A stretch of DNA of 64,000 nt. It comes from Bog-756 sp963727075 (GTDB taxonomy: Bacteria > Actinomycetota > Acidimicrobiia > Acidimicrobiales > RAAP-2). How positions within the stretch are numbered: position 1 is the first letter of the stretch; every line of letters begins with the position of its first letter. The stretch spans positions 1 to 64,000 of the forward strand of contig CAVSET010000002.1 in the NCBI GenBank assembly GCA_963727075.1, given 5' to 3'. Under the pieces are notes generated by a model. That model ran no database searches and was not told the DNA's origin. It saw only the letters and a list, made by a program, of their open reading frames with translations. This document shows positions 8,930 to 17,717 of this stretch, piece by piece. Position numbers and translations under genes: made by a program.

Positions 8930-9791
8930 TCACGCGACCAGGCGATACTCGTAGATCAGTCCGCCGAGCCCGATGGATTCGTCTGAGCTGTGAAGGGTCG
9001 ACACTCTTCAATGCTGCCGGGGCCATGCTCTTCGCCTGAGGCGGGTGCTGACCGAGTGATCGATGAGGCCGGTGGCTGTTGTAGTGCTCGACGTACTCAT
9101 GGACTACGGCGCGAGATGTCGACGACCGAAGATCAGTACCCGATCCAGACATTCCCGCCTAACGGTCCCGACGAAACGCTCCGCGAAGGCGATGGCTCGA
9201 GGCGCTCGGATCGGCGTGCGGATGATCCGAATGCCCTCGGAGCGGAAGACTCCGTCGAAGGTGGCTGTGAACTTGGCATCGCGATCCCGGATTAGGGACC
9301 GCACCGGTCGTGCACGCTGGGCCAGTTCGCCGGACAGGTTTCTGGCCTGTTGGACGACCTGTTCCAGACGCTCGCCGGGGCCAGGTCGATGCCCAAGACG
9401 GAGAGCTCACCGTGGATCCGTCGATGGCCCGATGTCGGGTTCTCCCTGGCTAGACGAACCACCACCAGCCTGTCCCGGCGGGGATCTTCGGACGACCGGA
9501 CGGCTTCGGGTAGGTCCACGTGCGACGAACCAGCTCGCGATGCCAGCCGAGCAGTGTGTCGGGCTGGACAAAGAACCGATCGAACTTCGCCCGGGGCATC
9601 AGGCGGCTGAGGCCGGCAAGGAGCGTTCGGTCCTTCGGCTGCAGAACAGGACGGGCCACTTGGCGACGGAGGACCGCCACCTCGTGGCGGAGCATGACGA
9701 CCTCGATAGCCAGACCGGAGTCGTCGGACCGTTGCAGGAAGAGGATCTGGATGGTCCGGAGGAAGGCGAGATAGAGAAACGAGAGGGCCAC
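8930..9791 (-). pseudogene. Integrase-core (rve) transposase relic, several frame breaks and an internal deletion
   Basis: It starts MALSFLYLAFLRT with the usual LRHEVAVLRRQV helix, then FVQPDTLLGWHREL. The frame shifts to VVRLARENPTSGHRRIHGEL, then jumps from APASVW almost directly to QQARNLSGELAQ and VRSLIRDRDAKFT. The part that normally carries the first catalytic aspartate is missing. The second aspartate region (DRDAKFT) and the glutamate region (NAFAERFV-like, here AIAFAERFV) remain, as does HRPHRSLGQHPP. The C-terminal GLGGLIYEYRL is in yet another frame, ending at 8930. It cannot encode an active transposase. Confidence 0.75.
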
Positions 9792-10000
9792 GGACCATTC
9801 TCGCGGTCACGTCCGCTCTGGAGAAAGGCCCAGTTCAAGATCCCGGATGAGATTCTTGGCACCCACACGCTCGGATCGAGCCTGATGAAATTCCGGTGCG
9901 CCGAATGACCCGGTCGGCGCCTGATGACCAGGGCGAACGCGGTCCGTCCCAGCTCATGACCGCGGATTCACCAGCTGAAGGTGTGGGTAGGTTGCTCGAG

Positions 10001-10897
10001 ATGAACATGCCGATGCGGCGTAGGCTCGGGTCGTTCACCGGAGTCGGGGCCTTCGCCCTCCTCGTCGTCCTCGCCACTACGGCCGCACAGTGCCCCCTGC
10101 TTCCGATGATCGCGCCGGCTGGATACAGCCCGAGCCAGCTCATCTTCGAGGACCAGTTCACCGGCACCAGCCTGGACTCGACCAAATGGACGACCTACCT
10201 CGGGTCGAACGGAGGCGTCTGGAACGACGGCGGCGTCCTGCCGCTGCCCTACAGCGGTCCGACCGCCGGCCACCCGAATGTCGCCATGTACGGCCCGGGT
10301 CAGGTCAGCGTGAACAACGGCCTGACGCTGACGGCCCAGCGCAACACGAACAAGTGGGCCCGAACCTATCCGTGGATCAGCGGCATCGTCACCACCGAGG
10401 GCAAGTTCTCGCTGCCCGCCGGCGGCTGGTACGTTCAGGTCAAGGCGCAGCTGCCCGACATGTCCCAGGGCATGTGGCCCGCCATCTGGTTCATGCCCGA
10501 CAAGGGGAGGAGCCCCGTGCCCGAGCTTGACCAGTTCGAGGGCGGGATGCTCTGCAATTGCGTCGCCCCGCAGAGCAATGTGGGCAGCTCCAACTACTTC
10601 GCCCCCCAGGGCCAGCTTGGGGCCGCCTATAGCGTCGGCACGAACCTGACCCAAGGTGTGCACGTCTATGGCTTCGAGTTCCGACCGGGGGTGTCGGCGT
10701 CGGCCTTCATCGATGGCCGGAAGGTCTGGCAGGTCACTGCGTCGAGCGGGGTGACCATCGTCGGTGGCTCCTACCAGCTCATGCTCGAGCTTGAGGTGGC
10801 CGGTGCGAATGCTTCCGGCTGGCACACGACCACAACCCCCTGGACCCCTACCTCGGCAATGCGGGTGGTCGAGGTGCAGGCCTACGCGTTGCCATGA
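10001..10897 (+). CDS. Secreted glycoside hydrolase family 16 protein
   Basis: ATG at 10001 is chosen because an N-terminal export signal follows (MRRRLGSFTGVGAFALLVVLATTAAQ); in-frame codons upstream look non-coding. 298 residues. The concanavalin-type fold starts at LIFEDQFTGTSLDSTKW, and the GH16 catalytic motif is ELDQFE (about residues 175-180), with both acidic catalytic residues and the assisting aspartate present. WPAIWFMP and VYGFEFRPG are also family hallmarks. GH16 enzymes hydrolyse beta-1,3/1,4-glucans, agars or related chains; the exact substrate is not evident. There is no close neighbour in the same direction except the lipoprotein at 11222. Confidence 0.88.
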   Translation: MNMPMRRRLGSFTGVGAFALLVVLATTAAQCPLLPMIAPAGYSPSQLIFEDQFTGTSLDSTKWTTYLGSNGGVWNDGGVLPLPYSGPTAGHPNVAMYGPGQVSVNNGLTLTAQRNTNKWARTYPWISGIVTTEGKFSLPAGGWYVQVKAQLPDMSQGMWPAIWFMPDKGRSPVPELDQFEGGMLCNCVAPQSNVGSSNYFAPQGQLGAAYSVGTNLTQGVHVYGFEFRPGVSASAFIDGRKVWQVTASSGVTIVGGSYQLMLELEVAGANASGWHTTTTPWTPTSAMRVVEVQAYALP

Positions 10898-11221
10898 TCG
10901 TACTGTCGGGTCGAATCCCGACTCAGTCCGCTCCCGGCGGCAAATCATCGGGCTCCCCAGATCGTGGAGGGGCGACGAGACCAACCGCGAGATCACGCGA
11001 GGGCGGCTAGCCCAGGTCATTCCGGGTCCAAGGCGACGCCCATCTCAGCGGGAGTCCGGACACGCCGGCCATCACTATCCGTGATTGCTTAAGAGGTCGG
11101 ATCGGAGTTTGTGCCGCGCTCATGCGGTCGGCGAAATCCCAGCCTCACACGGCCATCAAAGTCGACCTCACAGTTTGTTCATCTTTAGCTGGTAAAGATC
11201 CCGCTTATCGACCCTGGCCGA
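10898..11221. other. Intergenic stretch
   Basis: No supported gene, site or repeat was seen between the GH16 gene and the lipoprotein gene. Confidence 0.5.
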
Positions 11222-12508
11222 ATGACTTCGCGACCACCCCAGCGCCTGTACCTCTTCATCGGGGTCGTGGTCATGGCTGGAGGGCTCCTCCTCGCCGCTT
11301 GCTCAACTCCGATGGCCTCGCACCCAACGGGCACAACGAATCAACCTTCGTCCTCTTCGAGCCCTAAGGTCAATCGCAGCTCCCAACTGCCCGGGCCGGT
11401 TCCCGCTCAGTACCAGGAACAATATGCCCAAATCCAAACTGAGGTGAATGCGTTCACCTCCCAAGTGGGCACCCCGCCGAAACACCCATCGACGACGATC
11501 GGCGTCGAGCTGCTCGCCGCCAACGGCAACATCGCGTCCGGACTTCTCGGGCCTTCGGCTCTCTCCGGCGTCACCTCCGAGCTCGATGCCTTTTCGATGT
11601 TGGGTGTGCAAGGGGTCACGGTTGACGTCTCGTTCCCGCTCCTTCTCCCGACCACCACGGACGCCGCCGGGTACGTGACCTTCTACAAGCAGGTGGCTCA
11701 ACAGGTGCGGGCGCACCACATGGTGCTATCTGTGGAGGAGAACCCCATCTTCGCGGGAACGCCGCTCACCTCCCTCTCGATCAGCTACGCCGGTCTCACC
11801 ATCGACAGCTATGCCACGGAGCAACGCCAGCAAGCGCAGCTCATCATCGACGATCTCAGTCCGAACTATCTGTCGGTGCTGGATGAGACAGACACGTTCT
11901 CCACGACACTGGGCATCAACCTCAACACGCCTGCCACTGCCGCCCAGGTTGTCAACGACGAGCTCACCGGGCTGAACCGTGGGCACACCGCGATCGGTGC
12001 GGGCACGGGCACCTGGACGACGCCGGCCATCGATCAGGCCCTGCTGACTCAGACTTCGATCGACTACCTCGGCGTGCACGTCTACCCGCTGGGGCCGTCA
12101 CAAACGGCAAACCTGAGAGCTGACGTCTCTGCCGCGGTCACGGCCCGCAAACGACTTGTCATGGACGAGACCTGGCTCGAAAAGCCAACCGCGGCCGAGA
12201 TAGCAGGAGCCGGTCCACAAGGAGCACCGGAGGAACTGAAGGTCAAGAGTTACCGCTTTTGGGAACCTCTGGATCAGCAGTACATCACCGCAATGGTGAG
12301 CTATGTGCGATCCCACGGATTCAGCTACGTCTCCTTCTTCGACGGTTCGCGGGCCTTCTTTGGCTACCTCCCCTGGTCTCCGGAGCTCGAAGCGGCTTCT
12401 TATCAAGTGTTCTCTCGTGAGTACAACCAAGTCGTCGCGGCCAACATGATGAGTGAGACTGTGTCGGGGAGCGGATTGGCGCTTCACCATGCGATTGGCG
12501 GCAAGTGA
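11222..12508 (+). CDS. Lipoprotein with glycosidase-like TIM-barrel fold
   Basis: 428 residues. The signal ends in the lipobox LLAAC, followed by a serine-rich spacer, so the protein is probably anchored outside the cytoplasmic membrane. The rest alternates strands and helices as in (beta/alpha)8 glycosidases: GVQGVTVDVSF, VLSVEENP, YLSVLDETDTFS, DYLGVHVYP, LVMDETWLEKP and YVSFFDGS. The glutamates in VLDETD and MDETW are placed like the acid/base and nucleophile of clan GH-A enzymes. The family could not be fixed. It lies near a GH16 gene, which may indicate a shared carbohydrate role, but the 320-base gap argues against an operon. Confidence 0.6.
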   Translation: MTSRPPQRLYLFIGVVVMAGGLLLAACSTPMASHPTGTTNQPSSSSSPKVNRSSQLPGPVPAQYQEQYAQIQTEVNAFTSQVGTPPKHPSTTIGVELLAANGNIASGLLGPSALSGVTSELDAFSMLGVQGVTVDVSFPLLLPTTTDAAGYVTFYKQVAQQVRAHHMVLSVEENPIFAGTPLTSLSISYAGLTIDSYATEQRQQAQLIIDDLSPNYLSVLDETDTFSTTLGINLNTPATAAQVVNDELTGLNRGHTAIGAGTGTWTTPAIDQALLTQTSIDYLGVHVYPLGPSQTANLRADVSAAVTARKRLVMDETWLEKPTAAEIAGAGPQGAPEELKVKSYRFWEPLDQQYITAMVSYVRSHGFSYVSFFDGSRAFFGYLPWSPELEAASYQVFSREYNQVVAANMMSETVSGSGLALHHAIGGK

Positions 12509-12705
12509 GCAAGCATGCGCGATGACGAGGCATGACTGCGGTGCACGAGAGATCGGATTCGCCGAACCGCGCCCCAGTCAGGCCGAATCGTGCCCGTAAC
12601 AAGGGTGCTAAACGGGCATGGGCGGTCAGACACAGGTGCCTATAGCCGCTGGTCAAAGAGCAGATCGTAGATTCACCCCAGTCCCCCGGCCACCGTCCAA
12701 CCAAG

Positions 12706-12850
12706 TTTGCAAGCAGGGGGTCACGGGTTCGAGTCCCGTCATCTCCACCCCGTTGTCGGAATCACAACGTTCTCCCTGGTCACAAGTAGTTTTCGATTGA
12801 CATTCGCCGACCCAGGAAAATGGCGATGTTCGAACCCCTGGCCGTCGGCG
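12706..12850 (+). repeat. tRNA-Ala-like 3' relic plus palindromic unit
   Basis: The first 44 bases read like the 3' half of a tRNA-Ala(TGC): TTTGCAAGCAGG, the T-arm ACGGG-TTCGAGT-CCCGT, then ATCTCCACC. No 5' half precedes it, so this is a tRNA-end relic, not a gene. It continues into CGTTGTCGGAATCACAACG (a small stem-loop) and ends in GTTCGAACCCCTGG. The same arrangement recurs, degenerate, around 33440-33595 and 36345-36475. Such 3' tRNA pieces are typical attachment-site remnants. Confidence 0.6.
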
Positions 12851-12941
12851 TCGAACAAATACGCCGGCGAGCCGAAGTAGTTGTGCTGGCCGAAACACCG
12901 GGGATCAGCGAGAGTGGCGGACCGAACCTCGCGAATACACA

Positions 12942-12980
12942 CAATTGTTGCCTGCCCCACTCCTGCACGTTGGGGATGCT
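12942..12980 (-). repeat. Cassette site, short form, opposite polarity
   Basis: On the minus strand it reads CCCCAACGTGCAGG then AGTGGGGCAGGCAAC, nearly the same as the plus-strand site at 31923. It is the only site left of the recombinase that points left. Confidence 0.45.
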
Positions 12981-13111
12981 GGTTGCGTTACACGCCCGGA
13001 GTGGCGCTGGTGAAAGGCCATCCAGTGTTCACAATACCGACCGGAGTTGGTGCGAGTTACGATGCCCTCGCATGCTCGCGCGAATCCCTTTGGACACGGC
13101 GGAGAATCTAA

Positions 13112-14689
13112 TTGCAAAGGGACGACGGGGTCTGGGTGAGGAGGGATGGACCGACGAACAGCGAACCCTGGGATCACCAAAGTGACGGCGTTGTGGATTC
13201 GACGAACGGTCCCGGAACAAAATCGAAAACGGCATGCCACGTTCTTACCGTGCTGGGGTTCGCTATTCCGTTGGTCGCATATTTTTGGTTGATCCACCGC
13301 TATGGCGTGAACGGCATCTGGTATGACCAATGGAACGACATCAACGTTATTTCTCATCCATCGCTGGGCACCTTATGGGCGCAACACAATGAGGACAGAA
13401 TCTTCTTTCCTAACCTCGTGGTGTTTGTTCTCTCCTATACCACCCACTTCAACATTCACATTGAGGACTATCTGAACGGCCTTCTGCTGGTGGCGGCGGC
13501 CGGGCTATTCATCTTGGCCCACAAGCGACGCAGCCGTTCAACTCCATGGCTCTACTACTGCCCTGTGCTGATCATCATGTTCTCGTTCGTTCAGGTCGGG
13601 AACACACTCTTTGGCTTCCAGCTGGCCTGGTACATGGTCATGCTCGCTTTGGCCGGTGCGCTGTTCCTCCTCGACCGACCGGTCCTCAACTGGTCGGCAT
13701 TCATTGGAGCGATGGTTTTCGCCGTAATCGGAAGCTTCTCCTCGCTACAGGGGCTTTTGATCTGGCCCGTAGGTCTTGTACTCCTCTACAGCAGAAGCCG
13801 AGCGAACCGATTCAGCATTGCTTGGATCGCCATGGGAATCGTCTCTGCGATCGTGTACTTCCATCATCTCAGTTCAGCCGTGGCTGGAACTGGCGGGTCC
13901 TACGCGCTCAATCATCCAGTTTTGGCTATGGAATTTTTCTTCTCCGCCATCGGTGACATTGTGGGGCAGCAACTTCCTCTGGAGGGCCGGAACAATTTCA
14001 TCATGGCCTTGGGAATCGTCATAGTCTTGGTCGCGATCTGGATTCTTGTAACCCGCGGTTTTCGTCGCGATGAGTCGGGGCGCCCCATCGGGATCGCTCT
14101 GATCTGCTATGGGCTGCTGTTCGCCATGACCATTGCCGCCGGGAGATTGAACTACGGACTCTTCTATGCGGATGCCTCCCGCTACACGACCTTCGATCTG
14201 CTGACCGTCGTTGGTTGCTATCTGGCAATGGTGCAGGGGCGACCTTCAGAGGCGCCAGTGCCGCAGTTGAATCATGTCGAACCTGCGCATGAAGATTGGG
14301 GCGACGACGGCTTGCTCAACCATCCCAAGCCACCCATGAAGGGGAGTCGATCCTACGAGGTGGTGTTGTCTCGCACTCTTCAAGTAGTCGTTGCATGCAC
14401 GATTATTCTTTTGGTCATCCTCGGGACCACAAATGGACTTGCTCAGGCCAGGGCTTGGCATCAAAAGCTCGTTGAAGCATCCCAGGTGACCGTGAACATC
14501 GACAAGGCACCAGACAACGTGGTGTCGGGCGTCTTGTATCCACTACCTCGGAGTGCTGTGGGATTCGTTCGACATATGGCACAGATCGCCAAGACCCGTA
14601 ACCTCAGCGTGTTTGCAACCGAGGCTGCTGCCCAGTACCGCGAGGGAGGGACTTCCCGCCGCGTCCAACTTAGACACCAAAGTAGTTAG
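13112..14689 (+). CDS. Polytopic membrane protein, glycosyltransferase-C-like, probably frame-broken at the C-terminus
   Basis: A TTG at 13112, 7 bases after GGAG, is the best start. About ten hydrophobic segments follow a soluble N-terminus of 40 residues (VLTVLGFAIPLVAYFWLI, WLYYCPVLIIMFSF, WYMVMLALAGALFLL and others). YDQWNDINV and HNEDRIFFPNLV lie in the first external loop, which resembles acidic motifs of GT-C type membrane transferases, but no family is certain. The frame ends at 14689, whereas the overlapping frame continues seamlessly with an Ig-like domain (14650-14990), so the protein was probably longer by about 110 residues. Confidence 0.65.
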   Translation: MQRDDGVWVRRDGPTNSEPWDHQSDGVVDSTNGPGTKSKTACHVLTVLGFAIPLVAYFWLIHRYGVNGIWYDQWNDINVISHPSLGTLWAQHNEDRIFFPNLVVFVLSYTTHFNIHIEDYLNGLLLVAAAGLFILAHKRRSRSTPWLYYCPVLIIMFSFVQVGNTLFGFQLAWYMVMLALAGALFLLDRPVLNWSAFIGAMVFAVIGSFSSLQGLLIWPVGLVLLYSRSRANRFSIAWIAMGIVSAIVYFHHLSSAVAGTGGSYALNHPVLAMEFFFSAIGDIVGQQLPLEGRNNFIMALGIVIVLVAIWILVTRGFRRDESGRPIGIALICYGLLFAMTIAAGRLNYGLFYADASRYTTFDLLTVVGCYLAMVQGRPSEAPVPQLNHVEPAHEDWGDDGLLNHPKPPMKGSRSYEVVLSRTLQVVVACTIILLVILGTTNGLAQARAWHQKLVEASQVTVNIDKAPDNVVSGVLYPLPRSAVGFVRHMAQIAKTRNLSVFATEAAAQYREGGTSRRVQLRHQSS

Positions 14690-14990
14690 GCCGACCAACG
14701 GAGCAACTCTGAAGGGCCACGTTTTGCTTGCTGCGACCGGATCGGTCGACATCGGCCAGATCACGCTGATGCCCAGCGGATTGGATTTTGCGATTACTGG
14801 CCCCGATTTGCGACATTTCACTATTCCAGCTCTTTTCTCTTACGGCTGGCTTGTCCTATGGACGACGAATACTGTCCCCAATGGCAGATATACGGTTCAG
14901 AGTGTCGTGTATTCGGGCGGGAAATCCACCTACAGCGCAGGAGTTTCGGTGACGGTGAACAATTCGAATCGCGTTACTCATTCGGCGCCA
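14650..14990 (+). pseudogene. Ig-like C-terminal domain, likely continuation of the membrane protein
   Basis: In the +1 frame the sequence gives VVRPTNGATLKGHVLLAA, then FSYGWLVLWTTNTVPNGRYT and a tail SVTVNN. This is a bacterial Ig-like (Big) domain pattern. A one-base frame change near 14650 would join it to the membrane protein. The frame has no stop before the reductase gene at 15087 and reads straight through the cassette site at 15003. Confidence 0.55.
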
Positions 14991-15002
14991 ACCCGAGACC
15001 GA

Positions 15003-15045
15003 AGGTATCCCTCAACGCCGGATGGGTGGGGCAGATCTGGCTGTG
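15003..15045 (+). repeat. Cassette site, short form
   Basis: GGTATCCCTCAACGCCGG, then ATGGGTGGGGCAGATC. The stem CGCC/GGTG and arms resembling CCC/GGG are present. It points right, towards the recombinase, and separates the membrane protein from the reductase. Confidence 0.65.
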
Positions 15046-15086
15046 GCCGGCACAACTATCGTGGGCCGGGTCCTAAGGGAGTCGCC

Positions 15087-15644
15087 TTGGCCAAGCTCAT
15101 CTACATAGCGAACACGTCACTCGACGGTTACACCGAGGACCCTGACGGGGGCTTCGATTTCGGCAACCCTGATGAGGAGTATTTCAGCTTCATCAATGAG
15201 CTGGAGCGCCCGGTGGGTACCTATCTCTACGGTCGCCGGATGTATCAGACGATGGTCTACTGGGAGACCGCACCCGTTAGTGACCAGCCGCACTGGATCG
15301 TGGATTTCACCAACCTCTGGCGAGCGGCTGACAAGGTTGTGTTTTCGAAGACCCTGACATCGGTGTCAAGCGGTAAGACCACTCTTGAGCAGGAGTTCGA
15401 GGCTGAGTCGATTCGGCACCTGAAGGCCAGGGCAGACCACGATCTAACGGTGGGTGGAGCAGATCTCGCAGCTCAAGCGATTGAGGCTGGGGTGGTGGAC
15501 GAGTGCCACCTGTTCTTCTGGCCTGTCGTGCTGGGCGGTGGCAAGCACGCCCTACCAATGCGCACCCGCCTCGACCTCGAACTCCTCAGTGAGAGGTGCT
15601 CCAGCAGCGGAGTCGCCCACCTCCACTACCGAATCAACTATTGA
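15087..15644 (+). CDS. RibD/DHFR-fold reductase family protein
   Basis: TTG at 15087 with GGGAG 7 bases upstream gives 185 residues and starts exactly at the family N-terminus AKLIYIANTSLDGY. GADLAAQAIEAGVVDECHLFFWPVVLGGG is the usual nucleotide-loop to C-terminal strand region. The first paralogue at 3115 shares only the fold, so the two were acquired separately. NADPH-dependent reduction is expected from the family; the substrate is unknown. It lies directly behind a cassette site. Confidence 0.82.
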   Translation: MAKLIYIANTSLDGYTEDPDGGFDFGNPDEEYFSFINELERPVGTYLYGRRMYQTMVYWETAPVSDQPHWIVDFTNLWRAADKVVFSKTLTSVSSGKTTLEQEFEAESIRHLKARADHDLTVGGADLAAQAIEAGVVDECHLFFWPVVLGGGKHALPMRTRLDLELLSERCSSSGVAHLHYRINY

Positions 15645-15782
15645 GGATCGTTCCTCGGGGAAGGATCCATTGCCACGTTGTTCTAGGACACGATTTGAAG
15701 TGTGCCCCTGAAACCCGGCTCCGAGCGCCATCCGTCGGCGCTCCTTCGAACAGCAAACCGCCGGGTGGAACTGAGTGGTGTT

Positions 15783-16433
15783 CTACAGCGGCACCTCGTT
15801 GTAGAGGGCGCTGGCGACTCGTGTGGTAGCCGGAGCCGCCCCCATGCCGCGCATCTGCAGTGCGACGCCCTCGTCAGTGGACCATGCAGCCGCCGTGCGG
15901 GCCTGGGCGGCCATGTTCTCGTGCTCCCAGACCAGCGCCAGCATCCCACTCGCCATGCCCGCGTAGGTGAGCTGGATCGCGCGGGCGTTGACGGCCCCGT
16001 TCGCCTCGACGAACGCGCAGACTTCGGCTGACTCGGCGATGGCGTCTTCGAACCGGCCGGGGTTGATGTGGCTCGTGTGGACCTCGAGGATGCTGCCGCG
16101 ACCCGCCTTCGGGGTCCGCCCGAGCGGCAGGTCGATACCCATGGACTGCGACGTGATGACGGTGGGAGATCCGGGTCCGTTGAGACGGGCCGTCAGGGCC
16201 TGGAGCTCAACATTGTCTGCCAGCGCGTCGAACGCCGCACCCAGAGCTTCGGGGCTCTCGTACTCCTGGGAGAACAGGGTCCCGTTGACGTCCTCGCCCC
16301 CCGCAAGGGTCAAGTAGAACCTGATCTCTCCGCCGTGGGCACCTAGGAGCTTGGCCGCTTCGGACGCCGAGGCAACGGCAGCTTCGAGCTGTCCGCCCTG
16401 GACTTTGCCGTTGGTCGAATGAAACACGCGCAT
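15783..16433 (-). CDS. Tandem dimeric-alpha/beta-barrel-like protein, unknown function
   Basis: ATG at 16433 follows GGGGAGG. 216 residues, no signal. The two halves look related: each has a strand-helix-helix-strand pattern (IRFYLTLAGGEDVNGTLFSQEYES and IQLTYAGMASGMLALVWEHEN), as in NIPSNAP/antibiotic-monooxygenase-like barrels. No catalytic residues can be named. It is transcribed against its neighbours and lies between cassette sites. Confidence 0.65.
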   Translation of the reverse strand: MRVFHSTNGKVQGGQLEAAVASASEAAKLLGAHGGEIRFYLTLAGGEDVNGTLFSQEYESPEALGAAFDALADNVELQALTARLNGPGSPTVITSQSMGIDLPLGRTPKAGRGSILEVHTSHINPGRFEDAIAESAEVCAFVEANGAVNARAIQLTYAGMASGMLALVWEHENMAAQARTAAAWSTDEGVALQMRGMGAAPATTRVASALYNEVPL

Positions 16434-16579
16434 GGCGTTTCCTCCCCATCTCAGCCGCCGCCGTCGGGAGGCTGGGTTGCGAGACTTTTGCCACCTAGAT
16501 GGGTGCCTCGAAACTGGTGTTGACGGCGGGTGCTGATTGATGGCGATTGGACCGGATAGGGGTCGGCTCACCCTGCGGG

Positions 16580-16620
16580 AGGGTGTCCCCGATCGCCGGA
16601 AGAGGATAATGCCAGTCAGG
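16580..16620 (+). repeat. Cassette site, long-form left part
   Basis: GGGTGTCCCCGATCGCCGG followed by AAGAGGATAATGCCAG. The core is exact but the GTTATTGA box is degenerate (GGATAATG). It lies between divergent genes and points right. Confidence 0.6.
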
Positions 16621-16668
16621 CTTGATCAGATCAGTTCCAGAACGGGCTTGGTGGCATGATTTGTCGCG

Positions 16669-17604
16669 ATGAGCTTCGAACCACCCGAGCGAACCCGCGA
16701 GTACCGCAATCACCACCTTGACAGCACACGTTGGGACCAGTTCGTACCGCGCGATGACGACATCTTCGTTACGACCGCATACAAGGCTGGCACGACATGG
16801 ACGCAGCGCATCCTGGCTGCTCTGATCCTTGGACCAAAACCCCTGCCTGCCAGATTGAGCGAAATATCCCCGTGGGTCGATGCTCGGTTCATGGGACCTC
16901 TTCAACCGATTCTCGATCGTCTAGATGCACAGCGCCATCGTCGGTTCATAAAGAGCCATCTGGCTGCTGACGGGCTTCGGTTCTTCCCACAGGCCAAGTA
17001 CATCGTCGTCGGCCGCGATACCCGGGACGTCTTCATGTCGTTGTTCAACCACTATTCGTCCTATACGGACATGATGTTCGAACTGTTCAACGACCCTGAT
17101 CGGCCTGGGCCGGAATTTCCGCGTTGCCCGGCGACGCCGGGCGAGTTGTGGCCAGTGTGGGCAAAGGAAGGATGGTTCGGATGGGAATCTGATGGCTGGC
17201 CATTCTGGTCACATCACCACCATCTCTCGACCTGGTGGGCGATACGAGAGCTTCCTAACGTGTTGTTCGTCCACTTTGGTGATCTCAAAGCCGACCCTGA
17301 AACCGAGATGCGTCGGATTGCTGAGTTCTGCGCCATCGATGTCAGCGAGGACTCCTGGCCTGCTCTGCTCGCGACGGTCGGACTCGACACCATGCGCGAC
17401 GAAGCACGCCACTTCGATGACCCCATGGCCATGGTCTGGAAGGGCGGCGCAGACAGCTTCTTCTACAAGGGCGACAGCGGTCGATGGCGCGGGGTGTTGA
17501 CGGCCGACGATCTTGCTCTCTATGAGACCTCCGCGTCGGCTCTCGATCCGGCGCTTCGACTGTGGCTCGAAGGCGGGCGCCATGCAGCCGGGATCAGAGT
17601 GTAA
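16669..17604 (+). CDS. PAPS-dependent sulfotransferase
   Basis: 311 residues of the sulfotransferase-1 fold. The 5'-phosphosulfate loop is TTAYKAGTTWTQRI (about residues 35-48), the 3'-phosphate motif is VVGRDTRDVFMSLFNH, and the C-terminal FFYKGDSGRWRGVLT corresponds to the RKG--GDWK motif. KSHL contains the probable catalytic histidine. It transfers sulfate from PAPS to a small hydroxylated or amino acceptor in the cytoplasm. It ends 12 bases before a long cassette site, as expected for a one-gene unit. Confidence 0.9.
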   Translation: MSFEPPERTREYRNHHLDSTRWDQFVPRDDDIFVTTAYKAGTTWTQRILAALILGPKPLPARLSEISPWVDARFMGPLQPILDRLDAQRHRRFIKSHLAADGLRFFPQAKYIVVGRDTRDVFMSLFNHYSSYTDMMFELFNDPDRPGPEFPRCPATPGELWPVWAKEGWFGWESDGWPFWSHHHHLSTWWAIRELPNVLFVHFGDLKADPETEMRRIAEFCAIDVSEDSWPALLATVGLDTMRDEARHFDDPMAMVWKGGADSFFYKGDSGRWRGVLTADDLALYETSASALDPALRLWLEGGRHAAGIRV

Positions 17605-17615
17605 GGACGGTTCGC

Positions 17616-17704
17616 GGGTGCCCCCTATCGCCGGCTGCGGGTCGCGTTATCCAGCTGCTCGGGCAGCTGGTGCTAGCTGACGCGAGCGTGTTTCTAGGAC
17701 ACCC
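17616..17704 (+). repeat. Long cassette site flanking the recombinase gene (left twin)
   Basis: The 89-bp site has nested complementary arms: GGGTG/GGACACCC outside, TCGCGT/ACGCGA in the middle, and a perfect CCAGCTGC-TCGG-GCAGCTGG hairpin inside. The core is CCTATCGCCGGCTGCGGGTC, followed by GCGTTATCC. It shares almost the whole sequence with the inverted copy at 18678, and lies 13 bases beyond the end of the recombinase gene. Confidence 0.85.
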
Positions 17705-17717
17705 TAGGTACTGACCT

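Noticed and set aside
12653..12898. Minus-strand open frame beginning MTGLEPVTPCLQT
   Set aside because: This peptide is the familiar false translation of a tRNA 3' end; it overlaps the tRNA-Ala relic.
15690..15730. Possible further cassette site (GTGTGCCCCTGAAACCCGG)
   Set aside because: The left arm resembles the long form, but the core is ACCCGG instead of CGCCGG and neither stem nor GTTATTGA box follows, so it was not listed.
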